Source: Roseobacter ponti | GTDB lineage: Bacteria; Pseudomonadota; Alphaproteobacteria; Rhodobacterales; Rhodobacteraceae | Length of the DNA: 64,000 nucleotides | Assembly: GCF_012932215.1 (NCBI RefSeq) | Contig: NZ_CP048788.1 | Location: forward strand, 1,302,001 to 1,366,000 | Direction: 5' to 3' | Shown here: in pieces, positions 42,429 to 52,493 of the stretch | Numbering within the stretch: position 1 is the first letter of the stretch | Layout of the letters: every line of letters starts with the position of its first letter | Translations under genes and position numbers: made by a program | Notes under the pieces: generated by a model | Database searches by the model: none | Told to the model about the DNA's origin: nothing | The model's input: the letters and a program-made list of their open reading frames with translations, nothing else

Positions 42429-44147
42429 TCAGCCGTCGATGCGGTACCAGTCGGCTGCGTTCCAGATTTCGCTGTCCCACACGTTCATGATAACACCGCC
42501 GAGGCTGTTGGCATGGGCTGCGTTCCGGCCACGGTGCGTCAGCGGCAGGATAACGTACTCCTGCATCAGCATGTCGTTCATCGCGATCGCCAGTTCAGCG
42601 CGTTTTTCGATGTCGCCGGTTGTGGCCATTTCGGCAATCAGCGCATCGTACTCTTCAGAGCAGAAACGCATCATGTTATTGCCCTGCCACTGCGTTTCAG
42701 GACGCGGTGCCTGCTCACAGGCCCAGTTCGCCATATAGGCTTCGGGGTCGGTGCCGTCGAAGTTGTTGGTGAACATCTCAACGTCCGCAAAGAACTTCTG
42801 GAACGTATCGGGCGAGCCCGGGTCAGAGCCAAAGAACACCGAGGCGTCGATATTGCGCAGTTCAGTTTCAATGCCGATCTGTGCCCACCAGTCCTTGATC
42901 AGTGCCTGATAATCCTGGCGCACGGAGTTGGTCGATGTCTGATAGAGCACCGAAAGCTTCACGCCGTCCTTGTCGCGCACACCGTCACCGTCGCTGTCGG
43001 TCCAGCCAGCTTCGTCCAGCACCGCTTTGGCGCCTTCGATGTCCTGTGTAAGGCAGCTGTCGTTGTTGGGCGAGTTATAGGCCGCAGGGGCGGGCAGAAC
43101 GTTGCAGGTGAGCTTACCAAAGCTGCCGTAACCCACTTCGGTCAGCAGCGCGCGGTCGATGGCCATGGACATTGCCTGGCGCACGGCCTTGTCGGTGAGG
43201 AAGGGATGCGGATGTGCCGCTGTGCCGCGTTCGTCGCCCAGTTCGGGGCTCACGTCGGTCAGGTTGATCAGTATCCGCTCCACGGACGTACCAAAGGCAA
43301 CGATGTTCTTGCCCTTGCCCGCAGATTCCATGCGGTCCAGCACATCCGGTGCCAGCTGCAGGTTCCAGGCATAGTCAAATTCGCCGGTTTCCAGAACCGA
43401 CCGGCCTGCGGCATTGGCGTCACCGCCGCCTTTGAAGGTCATGGTCGCAAAGGCGGGTTTGTTCGGATCGCGGTAGTTTTCGTTGGCTGCCAGCGTGATC
43501 ACATCGTTGGGGCGGAATTCGGTCACGGTGAAGGGGCCGGTGCCGATGGGATTGAAGTTGGCCTCTGTGCACTCGGGCGCTTTGGCACCGAGGCAGTCCG
43601 CGAACTGGGCTTTCTGAATGATCGGGGCCTGAGCGCCGACAAAGGGGCCATAAGGGAATGGTTTGGAAATGCCGAAGTTCACCACCACGGTCTGCGGGTC
43701 GGGTGTATCGACAGAGACGACGTCGTTGTATTTCTCTGCCTGGGCACAGCCACCGCCATCTGCGGTGCAGTATTCCCAGGAAAATTTCACATCCTCGGAT
43801 GTGACCGGTGTGCCATCGGACCATACAAGGCCGTCAGAGAGCTTCCATGTAATCGATTTGAGGTCTTCGCTCACCCCGCCGTTGCCGACAGTGGGGATTT
43901 CATCAACCAGCCACGGCACGATCTCGCCGTCCTGGTTGTAGCGGGCGAGCGGTTCGATGACGAGCGAGGCAGCCTCGAGTTCTTTCGTGCCACCCGACAG
44001 ATACGGGTTCATGATCGACGGCGCCTGCCAGTAGATCACGTTAACATTGCCATCGCGTCCGCGTTCGCCTTCGTGGCCATCGGCCATGGCCATCGGGACC
44101 AGCGCAGAGGTGGCGACCGCGCTCAGTAACAGGGTTCTCAGTTGCAT
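42429..44147 (-). CDS. periplasmic substrate-binding protein, family 5 (peptide type)
   Basis: A 572-aa exported binding protein from the ATG at 44147, with GGAG 7 nt upstream. The signal peptide MQLRTLLLSAVATSALV is cleaved near AMADG. It has the SBP_bac_5 core, including YWQAPSIMNPYLSG, WKLSDGLVWSDGTPVTSEDV and AVRQAMSMAIDRALL. The calcium-binding-like loop TDSDGDGVRDKDG lies near residue 380. The family binds peptides, nickel, glutathione or opines, so the ligand is not set by sequence. It starts the minus-strand transport unit, divergent from the ATPase gene across 271 bp. Confidence 0.93.
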   Translation of the reverse strand: MQLRTLLLSAVATSALVPMAMADGHEGERGRDGNVNVIYWQAPSIMNPYLSGGTKELEAASLVIEPLARYNQDGEIVPWLVDEIPTVGNGGVSEDLKSITWKLSDGLVWSDGTPVTSEDVKFSWEYCTADGGGCAQAEKYNDVVSVDTPDPQTVVVNFGISKPFPYGPFVGAQAPIIQKAQFADCLGAKAPECTEANFNPIGTGPFTVTEFRPNDVITLAANENYRDPNKPAFATMTFKGGGDANAAGRSVLETGEFDYAWNLQLAPDVLDRMESAGKGKNIVAFGTSVERILINLTDVSPELGDERGTAAHPHPFLTDKAVRQAMSMAIDRALLTEVGYGSFGKLTCNVLPAPAAYNSPNNDSCLTQDIEGAKAVLDEAGWTDSDGDGVRDKDGVKLSVLYQTSTNSVRQDYQALIKDWWAQIGIETELRNIDASVFFGSDPGSPDTFQKFFADVEMFTNNFDGTDPEAYMANWACEQAPRPETQWQGNNMMRFCSEEYDALIAEMATTGDIEKRAELAIAMNDMLMQEYVILPLTHRGRNAAHANSLGGVIMNVWDSEIWNAADWYRIDG

Positions 44148-44418
44148 GTTATACTCCATGTTGGACACCAGGGTGCCGGTCTGTACCGTCCTTTGCAGAC
44201 AGTGTTTTTTATCGCTTTCAGGGACTGGTGTTTCTGGGCCGATCCTGCAGAAAAGCGCAGATATCTTGCCGATCCCCCCGGATGCGTGGCCTCATCGAAG
44301 CATGTTTTGCGGAAAAAGCAAGCCTTGTGATGGCTGACCCGGTGGAAAGGGGCACGCGGTGTTTGACAGTGGTCAGTGGCTGAGCGTAGCGTCGGTAAAG
44401 TCCATGACAGGGGCAGAT

Positions 44419-46263
44419 ATGCTGGATCACGCACCATCGGGCGACACGCCCGGACCAATCGCCCGGATCAGAAATCTGCGCGTCGAATTTCAGACAAAAG
44501 ACGGGCCCGTAACCGGGGTGGAAGACGTGTCGTTTGAGATCAGCGCGGGCGAGACGGTCTGTGTCGTCGGTGAAAGCGGATCGGGTAAATCGGTCTCGTC
44601 TTTGTCGCTGATGCGGCTGGTGGAGTTTGGCGGAGGCGAGATCACCGGCGGACAGCTTTTGTTTGATCGTCCGGGGGCCGATGCTATCGATCTGGCCAAA
44701 ACCGATGCCGATCTGATGCAGACCATCCGTGGCAATGAGATCGGGATGATCTTTCAGGAACCGATGACGGCGCTGAACCCTGTCTTTACTGTCGGACGGC
44801 AGCTGACCGAAGGACTGCGGCTGCACAAAAGCATGAGCCGCTCTCAGGCCGAGGCCCGCGCGCTGGAACTGCTGCGTGAGGTCCGCATCCCCGAGCCTGA
44901 ACGACGGCTGAAACAGTACCCGCATGAGCTGTCGGGCGGCATGCGACAGCGTGTCGTCATAGCCATGGCGCTGGCCTGTAAACCGCGCCTGCTGATCGCG
45001 GATGAGCCGACGACGGCGCTTGATGTCACCATCCAGGCCGAGATCCTCGCACTGATGGACCGGCTCAAACGCGAGACCGGCACGGCGGTCATGTTCATCA
45101 CCCATGATATGGCGGTCGTGGCCCAGATGGCCGACCGCGTGGTCGTGATGTTCCGCGGCAATAAGGTCGAAGAAGGTCCGGTGCGGCAGATTTTCGAGAC
45201 GCCGCAGCATCCTTATACCAAAGCGCTGCTGGCTGCGGTGCCCAAACTGGGCGAGATGCGCGGTAAATCCGCGCCTGAGCCGATGAAGCTGCTGGGCAGT
45301 GATCAGGGCGAGATCAAACCGGTGCCGGGTACAAACGAGGTACTGCTGAGCGTGAAAAACCTCACCACCCGCTTTCCGGTCAAAGGCGGCTTTTTCAGGC
45401 GCACCGTTGCGAATGTGCATGCGGTGGAGGATCTTTCTTTTAACATCAACAAGGGCCAGACGCTGAGCCTTGTGGGCGAATCCGGCTGCGGCAAATCGAC
45501 GGCGGGGCGGTCCATTCTGCGGCTGGTCGAGCCGATGGCCGGCGAGATCGTGCTCGATGGCAAAGACATCCTGGCCCTCGATCAGAGCGCGCTGCGGGAA
45601 GCGCGGCTGGACATGCAGATGATCTTTCAGGATCCCTTTGCCTCGCTCAATCCGCAGATGCAGCTTGCAGATCAGGTCGCCGAACCGATCCACAATTTCG
45701 GCACGCTTAAAGGTAAAGAGGTGATGGACCGTGTGGCCATGCTCTTTGACCGGGTCGAGCTGCCGCGCAGTTTTATGCGACGATTCCCGCACGAGCTTTC
45801 CGGCGGACAGCGCCAGCGGGTGGCCATCGCCCGGGCTCTGGCGCTGAACCCCAGGCTCATCATCGCGGATGAGGCCGTCTCAGCGCTTGATGTGTCGGTG
45901 CAGGCGCAGGTACTCAACCTGATGCTGGAGCTGCAGGCTGAACTGGGCATCTCGTACCTTTTCATCAGCCACGACATGGCCGTCGTTGAGCGGGTCAGCC
46001 ACCATGTGGGCGTCATGTATCTGGGCCGCATCGTTGAGCTCGGTCCGCGCGCGCGGGTCTTTGAGAACCCGCAGCATGCCTATACCCAGGCGCTGATGAA
46101 GGCGGTGCCGATCGCTGATCCGACCCGGCGCAAGGATGAAAGCGAGCTCAATTTCAAACCGATCCCGTCGCCTATTCATCCTGCGGGCTATGCGCCGGAG
46201 CCATCGGTCTACCGCGAGGTGGAGCCGGGACACTTCGTGCTTGAAACCGACAGCGGATACTGA
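44419..46263 (+). CDS. fused double ATP-binding protein of a peptide-type ABC importer
   Basis: A 614-aa protein with two complete ABC domains, equivalent to DppD-DppF or GsiA in one chain. Domain 1 has Walker A GESGSGKS (51-58), signature LSGGMRQ and Walker [13 protein letters not shown]. Domain 2 has [15 protein letters not shown] and [12 protein letters not shown], with Ala where Pro is usual. Both end with the oligopeptide C-terminal element ([20 protein letters not shown]). It energises the divergent permeases. The ATG at 44419 with AGGGG upstream is preferred over a GTG at 44359 and an ATG at 44404. The deacetylase gene follows after 5 bp. Confidence 0.94.
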   Translation: MLDHAPSGDTPGPIARIRNLRVEFQTKDGPVTGVEDVSFEISAGETVCVVGESGSGKSVSSLSLMRLVEFGGGEITGGQLLFDRPGADAIDLAKTDADLMQTIRGNEIGMIFQEPMTALNPVFTVGRQLTEGLRLHKSMSRSQAEARALELLREVRIPEPERRLKQYPHELSGGMRQRVVIAMALACKPRLLIADEPTTALDVTIQAEILALMDRLKRETGTAVMFITHDMAVVAQMADRVVVMFRGNKVEEGPVRQIFETPQHPYTKALLAAVPKLGEMRGKSAPEPMKLLGSDQGEIKPVPGTNEVLLSVKNLTTRFPVKGGFFRRTVANVHAVEDLSFNINKGQTLSLVGESGCGKSTAGRSILRLVEPMAGEIVLDGKDILALDQSALREARLDMQMIFQDPFASLNPQMQLADQVAEPIHNFGTLKGKEVMDRVAMLFDRVELPRSFMRRFPHELSGGQRQRVAIARALALNPRLIIADEAVSALDVSVQAQVLNLMLELQAELGISYLFISHDMAVVERVSHHVGVMYLGRIVELGPRARVFENPQHAYTQALMKAVPIADPTRRKDESELNFKPIPSPIHPAGYAPEPSVYREVEPGHFVLETDSGY

Positions 46264-46268
46264 CGCGC

Positions 46269-47432
46269 ATGCCTGATCGCCTGTCCCCGCTGGAGCTGAT
46301 GACAAAGCTCGTCTCGTTCCCGACCGTCAGCAGTGCCACGAACCTGCCGCTGGTGGATTGGGTTGAAGAGTATCTGTCGGGCCACGGGATCAAATCGCAT
46401 CGCTATGCTGATCCGGATGAGCCCAAGGCGGCTCTTTTCGCCCATGTGGGGCCTCTGGAAGAGGGAGCGATCGTGCTGTCGGGGCACACCGATGTGGTGC
46501 CGGTCGAGGGACAGGACTGGAGCACCGACCCCTATGAGGTGGTCGAAAAAGACGGCCGTTATTACGGGCGTGGCACCTGTGACATGAAAGGATTTGATGC
46601 GCTTGCGATCTGGGCCCTCGTGGAAGCGCAGTATGCCGGCGTTATGCGGCCGCTGCAGCTGGCCCTCAGTTTCGACGAGGAAATCGGCTGTGTCGGCGCG
46701 CCGCCGATGATACGCGCGATGCAGCCTGTCCTGCCCAAGGGATCGGCGGTGATCGTGGGCGAGCCGTCAGAGATGCAGGTCGTGACCGGCCACAAAGGCA
46801 GCATCGGTTTCGAGATCCACGCACGCGGCTTCGAGGTGCACAGTTCCATGCCCGACAAGGGGGTGAGTGCCATCATGAACGCGGCGAAAGTCATCGACTG
46901 GACAAATACGGTCAATGACGCCAACCGCGCAGCGGAGCCGACAGATATGGCCGCGGCCTTTGACCCGTCCTATACCACGGCCCACGTCGGCGTCGTGCGA
47001 GGAGGCACAGCCCATAATATCACCGCAAAGGACTGCTTTTTCCTGCTCGACATTCGCATGGTGCCTGGTGAGAGCGCCGGCATTTGGGGGGACCGGGTGC
47101 GCGACCGGTTGCGCGAAGTTGAGACCGGGATGCAGGCCGTGGTCCCGCAGACCGGTATCGATATCATCCACGAGCATACTGTGCCGCCGCTGGTCCCTGA
47201 AGAGGCGGGTGAGGCCGAAACGCTTGCCCGCATGATCACCGGTGACAACGGCACCCATGTGGTGAGTTACGGCACCGAAGCCGGGCAGTTTCAGGAAGCC
47301 GGCTATTCCGCCGCAATCTGCGGGCCGGGCAATATCGCCCAGGCACACCAGCCCGATGAATACATCTCACGCGCGCAGTTCGAGGCCGGTCACGATTTCA
47401 TGAAAAGCCTGCTCAGACGGTTGCAGACCTGA
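46269..47432 (+). CDS. ArgE-type M20 deacylase
   Basis: A 387-aa M20 metallopeptidase annotated in relatives as acetylornithine deacetylase. Metal and catalytic motifs are LSGHTDVVPVEGQDW (His, Asp), GRGTCDMKGF (Asp), FDEEIGCVGAP (the Glu-Glu pair) and VGEPSEMQVV. The lid domain begins near residue 180. ArgE removes acetyl groups from N-acetylornithine. Here the setting is a catabolic locus with a solute importer, so a broader N-acyl amino acid is plausible. It starts 5 bp after the ATPase stop and ends 3 bp before the FAD gene. Confidence 0.85.
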   Translation: MPDRLSPLELMTKLVSFPTVSSATNLPLVDWVEEYLSGHGIKSHRYADPDEPKAALFAHVGPLEEGAIVLSGHTDVVPVEGQDWSTDPYEVVEKDGRYYGRGTCDMKGFDALAIWALVEAQYAGVMRPLQLALSFDEEIGCVGAPPMIRAMQPVLPKGSAVIVGEPSEMQVVTGHKGSIGFEIHARGFEVHSSMPDKGVSAIMNAAKVIDWTNTVNDANRAAEPTDMAAAFDPSYTTAHVGVVRGGTAHNITAKDCFFLLDIRMVPGESAGIWGDRVRDRLREVETGMQAVVPQTGIDIIHEHTVPPLVPEEAGEAETLARMITGDNGTHVVSYGTEAGQFQEAGYSAAICGPGNIAQAHQPDEYISRAQFEAGHDFMKSLLRRLQT

Positions 47433-47435
47433 CGG

Positions 47436-48791
47436 ATGCTGCGCGTGCAGGGTATTCCGATCACTGAACAGAATGCCGCGACCTGGCGCGCGGACCTGCC
47501 ACGCAAAACCGATGTGATCGTGATCGGTGGTGGCGTGATTGGCGTCTGCACCGCCCTTTATCTGCGACGGGCCGGGCGGCGGGTGCTGTTGCTGGAAAAA
47601 GGCCGGATCGCGGGAGAGCAGTCAGGGCGCAACTGGGGCTGGATCCGCCAGCAGGGGCGGGACCCGGACGAGCTTCCGGTCATGATCGAGGCGAACCGCC
47701 TCTGGAAAGAACTTGCCCGCCAGACCAATGTGGATATCGGGCTGAAGACCGGGGGCGTGACGTATCTCGCGCGGTCGGCAAAGCAGCTTGCGACATTTGA
47801 GGCATGGCTGCCCTTTGCCCGGGCACACGGCGTGGACACGCGACTGCTGAGTGCGGCAGAAACCGCGGAGCTTGTGCCAGACATGTCGAGAGGATTTGCA
47901 GGCGCGCTGCACACCGCCTCTGACATGCGCGCAGAACCCTGGCGTGCAGTTCCGGCGCTGGCTGAGATCGCGGCCCGCGAAGGCGTCGTGATTGCCGAAG
48001 ACTGTGCCGTGCGTGCCCTTGATACCGCGGCGGGCTGCGTGGCCGGTGTGCTCACGGAACGCGGCCGCGTTGCAGCCCCGGTCGTCGTTCTGGCAGGCGG
48101 GGCGTGGTCCTCGCTTTTTCTGCGCAATCACGATGTTCACATTCCGCAACTGTCTGTACGGGCGACCGTGGCCTCCACGACTCCGCTGCCCGAAGTTGCC
48201 CCCGGCGGGGTCTCAGATCACCGTATTTCCTTCCGGTACAGGGCAGACGGCGGCTATTCTCTGGCTGCGGGCGGCTTTCACGAACTGTTTCTGGGGTGGG
48301 ACGCATTCCGGGCCTTTCCGAAGTTCCTCGCACAACTGCGAGCCGATCCTTTTGGCACCCGCTTTCTGCCGGCGGCCCCCCGGGGTTATCCTGACGGCTG
48401 GGGCACACCGCGCCGATGGTCGGCGGATGAACCGGGCCCGTTTGAAACCCGGCGGGTGCTGAACCCCGCGCCCAATGCCGGGCAGCTCAGAACCCTGAAA
48501 CGCGAGTTTGCGGCGCTCTTTCCCGGTTTGCCGGAGTTCGACCTGTCACACGCCTGGGCGGGTATGATCGACACGATGCCGGATGTGGTGCCGGTGGTGG
48601 ACAGCGTCGCCGCACTGCCCGGGCTTATCCTCGGGACGGGCATGAGCGGGCACGGTTTCGGTATCGGACCAGGGATGGGAAAGATCCTTGCGGCGCTCGC
48701 CACCGGCATGCCACCCGGGCATGATCTGACCCGTTTCCGGCTGTCGCGTTTCAGTGACGGGACCCGGATGGACCCGGGGCCCGCGCTTTGA
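47436..48791 (+). CDS. FAD-dependent amino-acid oxidoreductase (DAO family)
   Basis: A 451-aa flavoprotein with the dinucleotide-binding motif VIVIGGGVIGVCTALYLRRAG (split at 27-47), then LLLEKGRIAGEQSGRNWGWIR. The C-terminal FAD segment is GLILGTGMSGHGFGIGPGMG, the hallmark of DAO/GlyOx enzymes such as D-amino-acid dehydrogenases and sarcosine or glutamylputrescine oxidases. Substrate specificity cannot be read from sequence. It lies between two M20 hydrolases downstream of a peptide-type importer, so oxidation of a released amino acid or amine is the natural inference. Confidence 0.87.
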   Translation: MLRVQGIPITEQNAATWRADLPRKTDVIVIGGGVIGVCTALYLRRAGRRVLLLEKGRIAGEQSGRNWGWIRQQGRDPDELPVMIEANRLWKELARQTNVDIGLKTGGVTYLARSAKQLATFEAWLPFARAHGVDTRLLSAAETAELVPDMSRGFAGALHTASDMRAEPWRAVPALAEIAAREGVVIAEDCAVRALDTAAGCVAGVLTERGRVAAPVVVLAGGAWSSLFLRNHDVHIPQLSVRATVASTTPLPEVAPGGVSDHRISFRYRADGGYSLAAGGFHELFLGWDAFRAFPKFLAQLRADPFGTRFLPAAPRGYPDGWGTPRRWSADEPGPFETRRVLNPAPNAGQLRTLKREFAALFPGLPEFDLSHAWAGMIDTMPDVVPVVDSVAALPGLILGTGMSGHGFGIGPGMGKILAALATGMPPGHDLTRFRLSRFSDGTRMDPGPAL

Positions 48792-48944
48792 TGCCGGTAC
48801 TGCACCTGCCGCTCCTCCGCACGGATGCGTTGACGCGGAAGTGACCCGTAGCTCTTGCAGCCGCTGCTGTATCAACTAAAACGGGCGCACTCCGTCGTGC
48901 GACCAAACCGCGCTCTGCAAGGCGCCATCTCCTGGAGATCTTTC

Positions 48945-50108
48945 GTGCCTGTCAAAAACCGTTTTGCCGAACTGCACCCTGAAATTACGGCCTGGCGACA
49001 GGATCTGCATGAAAACCCTGAACTGCTCTTCGATACGCACCGCACGTCAGCGCTTGTTGCGGAAAAACTCAGGGCCTTCGGCTGTGATGAGATAGCGACC
49101 GGGATCGGGCGGACCGGGGTCGTCGGCGTGATCCGCGGGAAATCGGACCGCTCGGGCAGGGTGATCGGGTTGCGTGCGGATATGGATGCGCTGCCGATCC
49201 TGGAGCAGACCGGCGTGGAATACGCGTCAAAGACGCCAGGGGCGATGCATGCCTGTGGCCATGACGGGCACACGTCGATGTTGCTGGGGGCGGCAAAATA
49301 CCTGGCCGAGACACGTAACTTCGACGGTACGGTCGTGGTTATCTTTCAACCTGCTGAAGAGGGCGGTGGCGGCGGCCTTGAAATGTGCAAAGACGGCCTG
49401 ATGGACCGCTTTGGCATTCAGGAGGTTTACGGGATGCACAACTGGCCCGGGTTGCCGTCGGGTAGTTTTGCGATCCGTCCTGGGCCGTTCTTTGCAGCGA
49501 CAGATATCTTCAATCTGGAGATCGAAGGGCTGGGCGGCCACGCGGCCAAACCCAACGAGACCATCGACACCACCGTAGTTGCCAGCCAGATCGTTATGGC
49601 CGCGCAGACCATTGCTAGCCGGAATGCGGATCCGGTGGATCAGGTCGTTGTCTCAATCACGTCGTTTGAAACTTCGTCAAATGCGTTCAACGTGATCCCG
49701 CAGCGGGTGATGATGAGGGGCACCGTCCGAACCATGTCGCCGCAGATGCGCGATCTGGCACAGTCCCGGCTGACCACGCTGGCGGAGGGCATTGCCGCGA
49801 GTTTCGGTGCGACCGCTCGGATGGATTACACGCGCAATTACCCGGTTATGGTCAACCATGAAGAGCAGACGGAATTTGCCGCCGCAGTCGCAGCCTCGAT
49901 CGCCGGAAGCTGTGCGGATGCGCCGCTGGTGATGGGCGGAGAGGATTTTGCCTATATGCTCGAAGAGCGACCCGGTGCCTATATTCTTGTCGGGAATGGT
50001 GAGAGCGCTGCGGTGCACCACCCGGAGTACAACTTCAACGATGAGGTGATCCCGGCGGGCTGCAGCTGGTGGGCCGAAATCGTCGAGCGGCGGATGCCTG
50101 CTGCCTGA
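48945..50108 (+). CDS. M20D amidohydrolase (hippurate hydrolase/IAA-amino acid hydrolase-like)
   Basis: A 387-aa M20D enzyme with LRADMDALPI, the metal-binding MHACGHDGHTSMLLGAA, QPAEEGGGGG with the catalytic Glu, GMHNWPG, and a late VHHPEYNFND His ligand. It hydrolyses N-acyl amino acids such as hippurate; the exact acyl group is unknown. The GTG start at 48945 has TGGAG 9 nt upstream and gives the family N-terminus VKNRFAELHPEITAWRQDLH; the longer frame from 48855 is not supported. It lies 153 bp after the FAD gene, so it may have its own promoter. Confidence 0.88.
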   Translation: MPVKNRFAELHPEITAWRQDLHENPELLFDTHRTSALVAEKLRAFGCDEIATGIGRTGVVGVIRGKSDRSGRVIGLRADMDALPILEQTGVEYASKTPGAMHACGHDGHTSMLLGAAKYLAETRNFDGTVVVIFQPAEEGGGGGLEMCKDGLMDRFGIQEVYGMHNWPGLPSGSFAIRPGPFFAATDIFNLEIEGLGGHAAKPNETIDTTVVASQIVMAAQTIASRNADPVDQVVVSITSFETSSNAFNVIPQRVMMRGTVRTMSPQMRDLAQSRLTTLAEGIAASFGATARMDYTRNYPVMVNHEEQTEFAAAVAASIAGSCADAPLVMGGEDFAYMLEERPGAYILVGNGESAAVHHPEYNFNDEVIPAGCSWWAEIVERRMPAA

Positions 50109-50110
50109 CT

Positions 50111-51193
50111 TCAGGATGCGCCAAGCAGATCGCGATATATGCCGACGAGCGTGGCGGCTTCTTTTTCGATAGAGAACTCCGTGACGGCGCGGCTGCGCGC
50201 ATTCCGCGACCAGACTGAGAGCTTTTCCGGGTCCGATAATATTGCGTCTGCGGCCGCGCGCATCCCTTCTGCGTCGCCCGCGTCGACGAGAATTCCGGTT
50301 TCGCCCTCCGCCACCAGCGCCTCAAAGGCGCCGACCCGTGTGGCCACAACCGGACAACCGCAGGCCATCGCCTCGATCGGTGTCAGCCCGAACCCTTCCC
50401 AGCGTTGCGGCGCAATATAAAGATCGAGAATACGGTACCAGTCGGCCATATCCTCGGTCGGCACCTCAGGCATAAACCTCAACCGGTCCGCCAGCCCTGC
50501 CGCATTTGCCTTCGCACGCAGTCCTGCGTCAAAGTCGCGGTGACTGTCCGTCGCGCGTCCCATCACGAGGGCCGTGGCGGTCTGATGTTTCTGCAGAAGA
50601 TCTGTCATCGCATCGACATAGACATCCGTGCCTTTCTGCGCGCGGATGCGGCCATAACAACCGATCACTGGTCCGGCATCCGAGATACCAAGCTTTGCGC
50701 GCAGGGCAGAGCGATCCTCAGGCGGGGCAAACCCTGCAGTGTCAATGCCGTGCATAACAACTGTCGAAGGTCCTTCAAGATAGGCCGCGGTTTTCTCCGA
50801 GGTTGCGATCACGGCATCCATGCGCCGGATCAGCCAGCGGGTCAGGCCTGTCTGTTTGCGCTGCGACGCGGAGGTGAAAAGCAGCTTCAGCCGTTTGCCC
50901 AGCAGATAGCGCAGTGCGAGCCCGCCGATCATCTCGACATTGCGCCTGGCATGCCAGACCCGCCAGCCGCCAGGCCCCGGACCCCGCCGCGAAAGCCACG
51001 GAAGGCTGGCAAGCGGGATCTGCGGCACCTGTGGCGGCAGCACCGGACCGGTCGCTACAATGCCGATGCTCTGCGCCTGCAGCGGCACCAGACGCACCAC
51101 CGTGGCGGTCACCCCGGAGAGCCGTTTTTTGAAATTCGGCGCAATGACTTCGATATCGCGCGGGACAATATGTGGTGCGTGGGCGGGCGGCAT
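50111..51193 (-). CDS. glycosyltransferase family 4, LPS-core type (LpsB/LpcC-like)
   Basis: A 360-aa GT-B glycosyltransferase. The N-terminal domain has EVIAPNFKKRLSGVTATVV, resembling rhizobial core mannosyltransferases LpcC/LpsB. The C-terminal nucleotide-sugar domain has GCYGRIRAQKGTDVYVDAM and the EX7E motif EGFGLTPIEAM, followed by ACGCPVVAT. It probably adds an early core sugar to Kdo-lipid A at the cytoplasmic face. Its start codon shares one base with the waaA stop, so the two are coupled. The sugar is inferred. Confidence 0.85.
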   Translation of the reverse strand: MPPAHAPHIVPRDIEVIAPNFKKRLSGVTATVVRLVPLQAQSIGIVATGPVLPPQVPQIPLASLPWLSRRGPGPGGWRVWHARRNVEMIGGLALRYLLGKRLKLLFTSASQRKQTGLTRWLIRRMDAVIATSEKTAAYLEGPSTVVMHGIDTAGFAPPEDRSALRAKLGISDAGPVIGCYGRIRAQKGTDVYVDAMTDLLQKHQTATALVMGRATDSHRDFDAGLRAKANAAGLADRLRFMPEVPTEDMADWYRILDLYIAPQRWEGFGLTPIEAMACGCPVVATRVGAFEALVAEGETGILVDAGDAEGMRAAADAILSDPEKLSVWSRNARSRAVTEFSIEKEAATLVGIYRDLLGAS

Positions 51194-52485
51194 TACTGGC
51201 TGTCCTCAAGGCTGAGCGCGCGGATCAGGCGCCCGGCGATTGTGTCAAGCTGATCGGCCCGCCCGCGCACAAAGCTTTGCGCGGCAAGCACGGTGCCGGC
51301 GCGATAGGCCTCATTGTCGAGCAGCATTTCGACCTCCTGCGCCAGAGCTTCGGCATCATCTACCAGGATCGCCGCACCCCGGGACGTCATGTCTGCATAG
51401 GTCTCAGCGAAGTTTGTTACATGTGGCCCGGAGAGTACCGCGGCATCGCCCTGAGCGACTTCGAAAGGGTTATGCCCGCCGATGGGCAGCAGTGAACCAC
51501 CCAGAAATACGATCTCACTCAGCGCATACCAGTTGCCAAGCTCGCCCAGTGTATCGGCCAGATAGACCTGTGCCGTTGCCGGGCTTTCGTCGCGTGACCG
51601 CACAGCGACGGAGAGGTTCAGCCCCTTTACAAGGGTTTCGACCTCTGAACTGCGCTCAGGGTGGCGCGGCACAAGAATAAGCGCGAGATCCGGGTGGCTC
51701 TTTAAAAGCTGCGCATGGGCATCGAGCACTATTTCCTCTTCACCCTTATGGGTTGAGGCGGCGACCCAGACCGGGCGCCCCTTGAGGGCCGCCCGAGCCC
51801 GTGCAGTTGTCTGCGGATCGACCGGCAGGGGCTCTGAGAGGGATTTGAGGTTGATCCCGCGGGCCACCCGGTCGGCAGGGGCATTCATATCGACCATGGC
51901 CTGCGCCATGTCGTCGTTCTGGCTCAGGATCAGATCAAAGACGTTGAGCACATAGGCCGCGGTCTGTGGCCGTTTGCGCCAGGAGGCGCGCGAGCGTTCG
52001 CTCAGCCGCGCGTTTACCAGCGCCATGGCGGTGCCGCGGTCCCGTGTGCGGCGAAGCAACTGTGGCCACAGCTCGCTTTCGACAAATATCGCGGCCGTCG
52101 GCCGCCAGTGGCCAAGAAACCGCTTGATCGGCCCGGGCGCATCGAGCGGAGCGAACTGGTGCTCACAACGTGGCGGCATCCGGGCGGCCACAAGCTTTGC
52201 AGATGTCGGCGTGCCGGAGGTGATCAGAAACTGTGCGCGTGGCAGGGCGCGGCCCATCGCGGTAATCAGAGAGAGAACCGAAAGGCTTTCGCCAACAGAT
52301 GCGGCGTGAAACCAGATCAATGGCCCGCCGCCGATGCGCGGCACGCTGGCATGGCCGAGCTTTTCATGGGCCCTGAGCGCCGGATAGCCGGCCCGGCGAA
52401 GTTTGCGCGTTGCGATCCATGCTGCAAAGGGAACGAGCAGAACGGTGAGGGCCACATAAAACTGATAGAGCAGTGGCGCGCGCAT
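51193..52485 (-). CDS. waaA: 3-deoxy-D-manno-octulosonic acid transferase (Kdo transferase)
   Basis: WaaA transfers Kdo from CMP-Kdo to lipid IVA at the inner face of the inner membrane. At 430 aa it has an N-terminal membrane anchor (QFYVALTVLLVPFAAWI), the acceptor-side catalytic region IWFHAASVGESLSVLSL with the conserved Glu, FVESELWPQLL, the CMP-Kdo region VWVAASTHKGEEEIVLDAH, and GGHNPFEVA. How many Kdo units it adds cannot be told from sequence. It sits between moaA (8 bp away) and the core glycosyltransferase. Confidence 0.94.
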   Translation of the reverse strand: MRAPLLYQFYVALTVLLVPFAAWIATRKLRRAGYPALRAHEKLGHASVPRIGGGPLIWFHAASVGESLSVLSLITAMGRALPRAQFLITSGTPTSAKLVAARMPPRCEHQFAPLDAPGPIKRFLGHWRPTAAIFVESELWPQLLRRTRDRGTAMALVNARLSERSRASWRKRPQTAAYVLNVFDLILSQNDDMAQAMVDMNAPADRVARGINLKSLSEPLPVDPQTTARARAALKGRPVWVAASTHKGEEEIVLDAHAQLLKSHPDLALILVPRHPERSSEVETLVKGLNLSVAVRSRDESPATAQVYLADTLGELGNWYALSEIVFLGGSLLPIGGHNPFEVAQGDAAVLSGPHVTNFAETYADMTSRGAAILVDDAEALAQEVEMLLDNEAYRAGTVLAAQSFVRGRADQLDTIAGRLIRALSLEDSQ

Positions 52486-52493
52486 GGGACGGG

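Noticed and set aside
42513-44129. A 538-codon plus-strand frame antisense to the binding-protein gene
   Set aside because: It mirrors a convincing family 5 binding protein and has no recognisable domain.
44218-45792. A 524-codon minus-strand frame antisense to the fused ABC ATPase
   Set aside because: The plus strand has two full sets of Walker and signature motifs; the antisense frame is His/Arg/Gln-rich filler.
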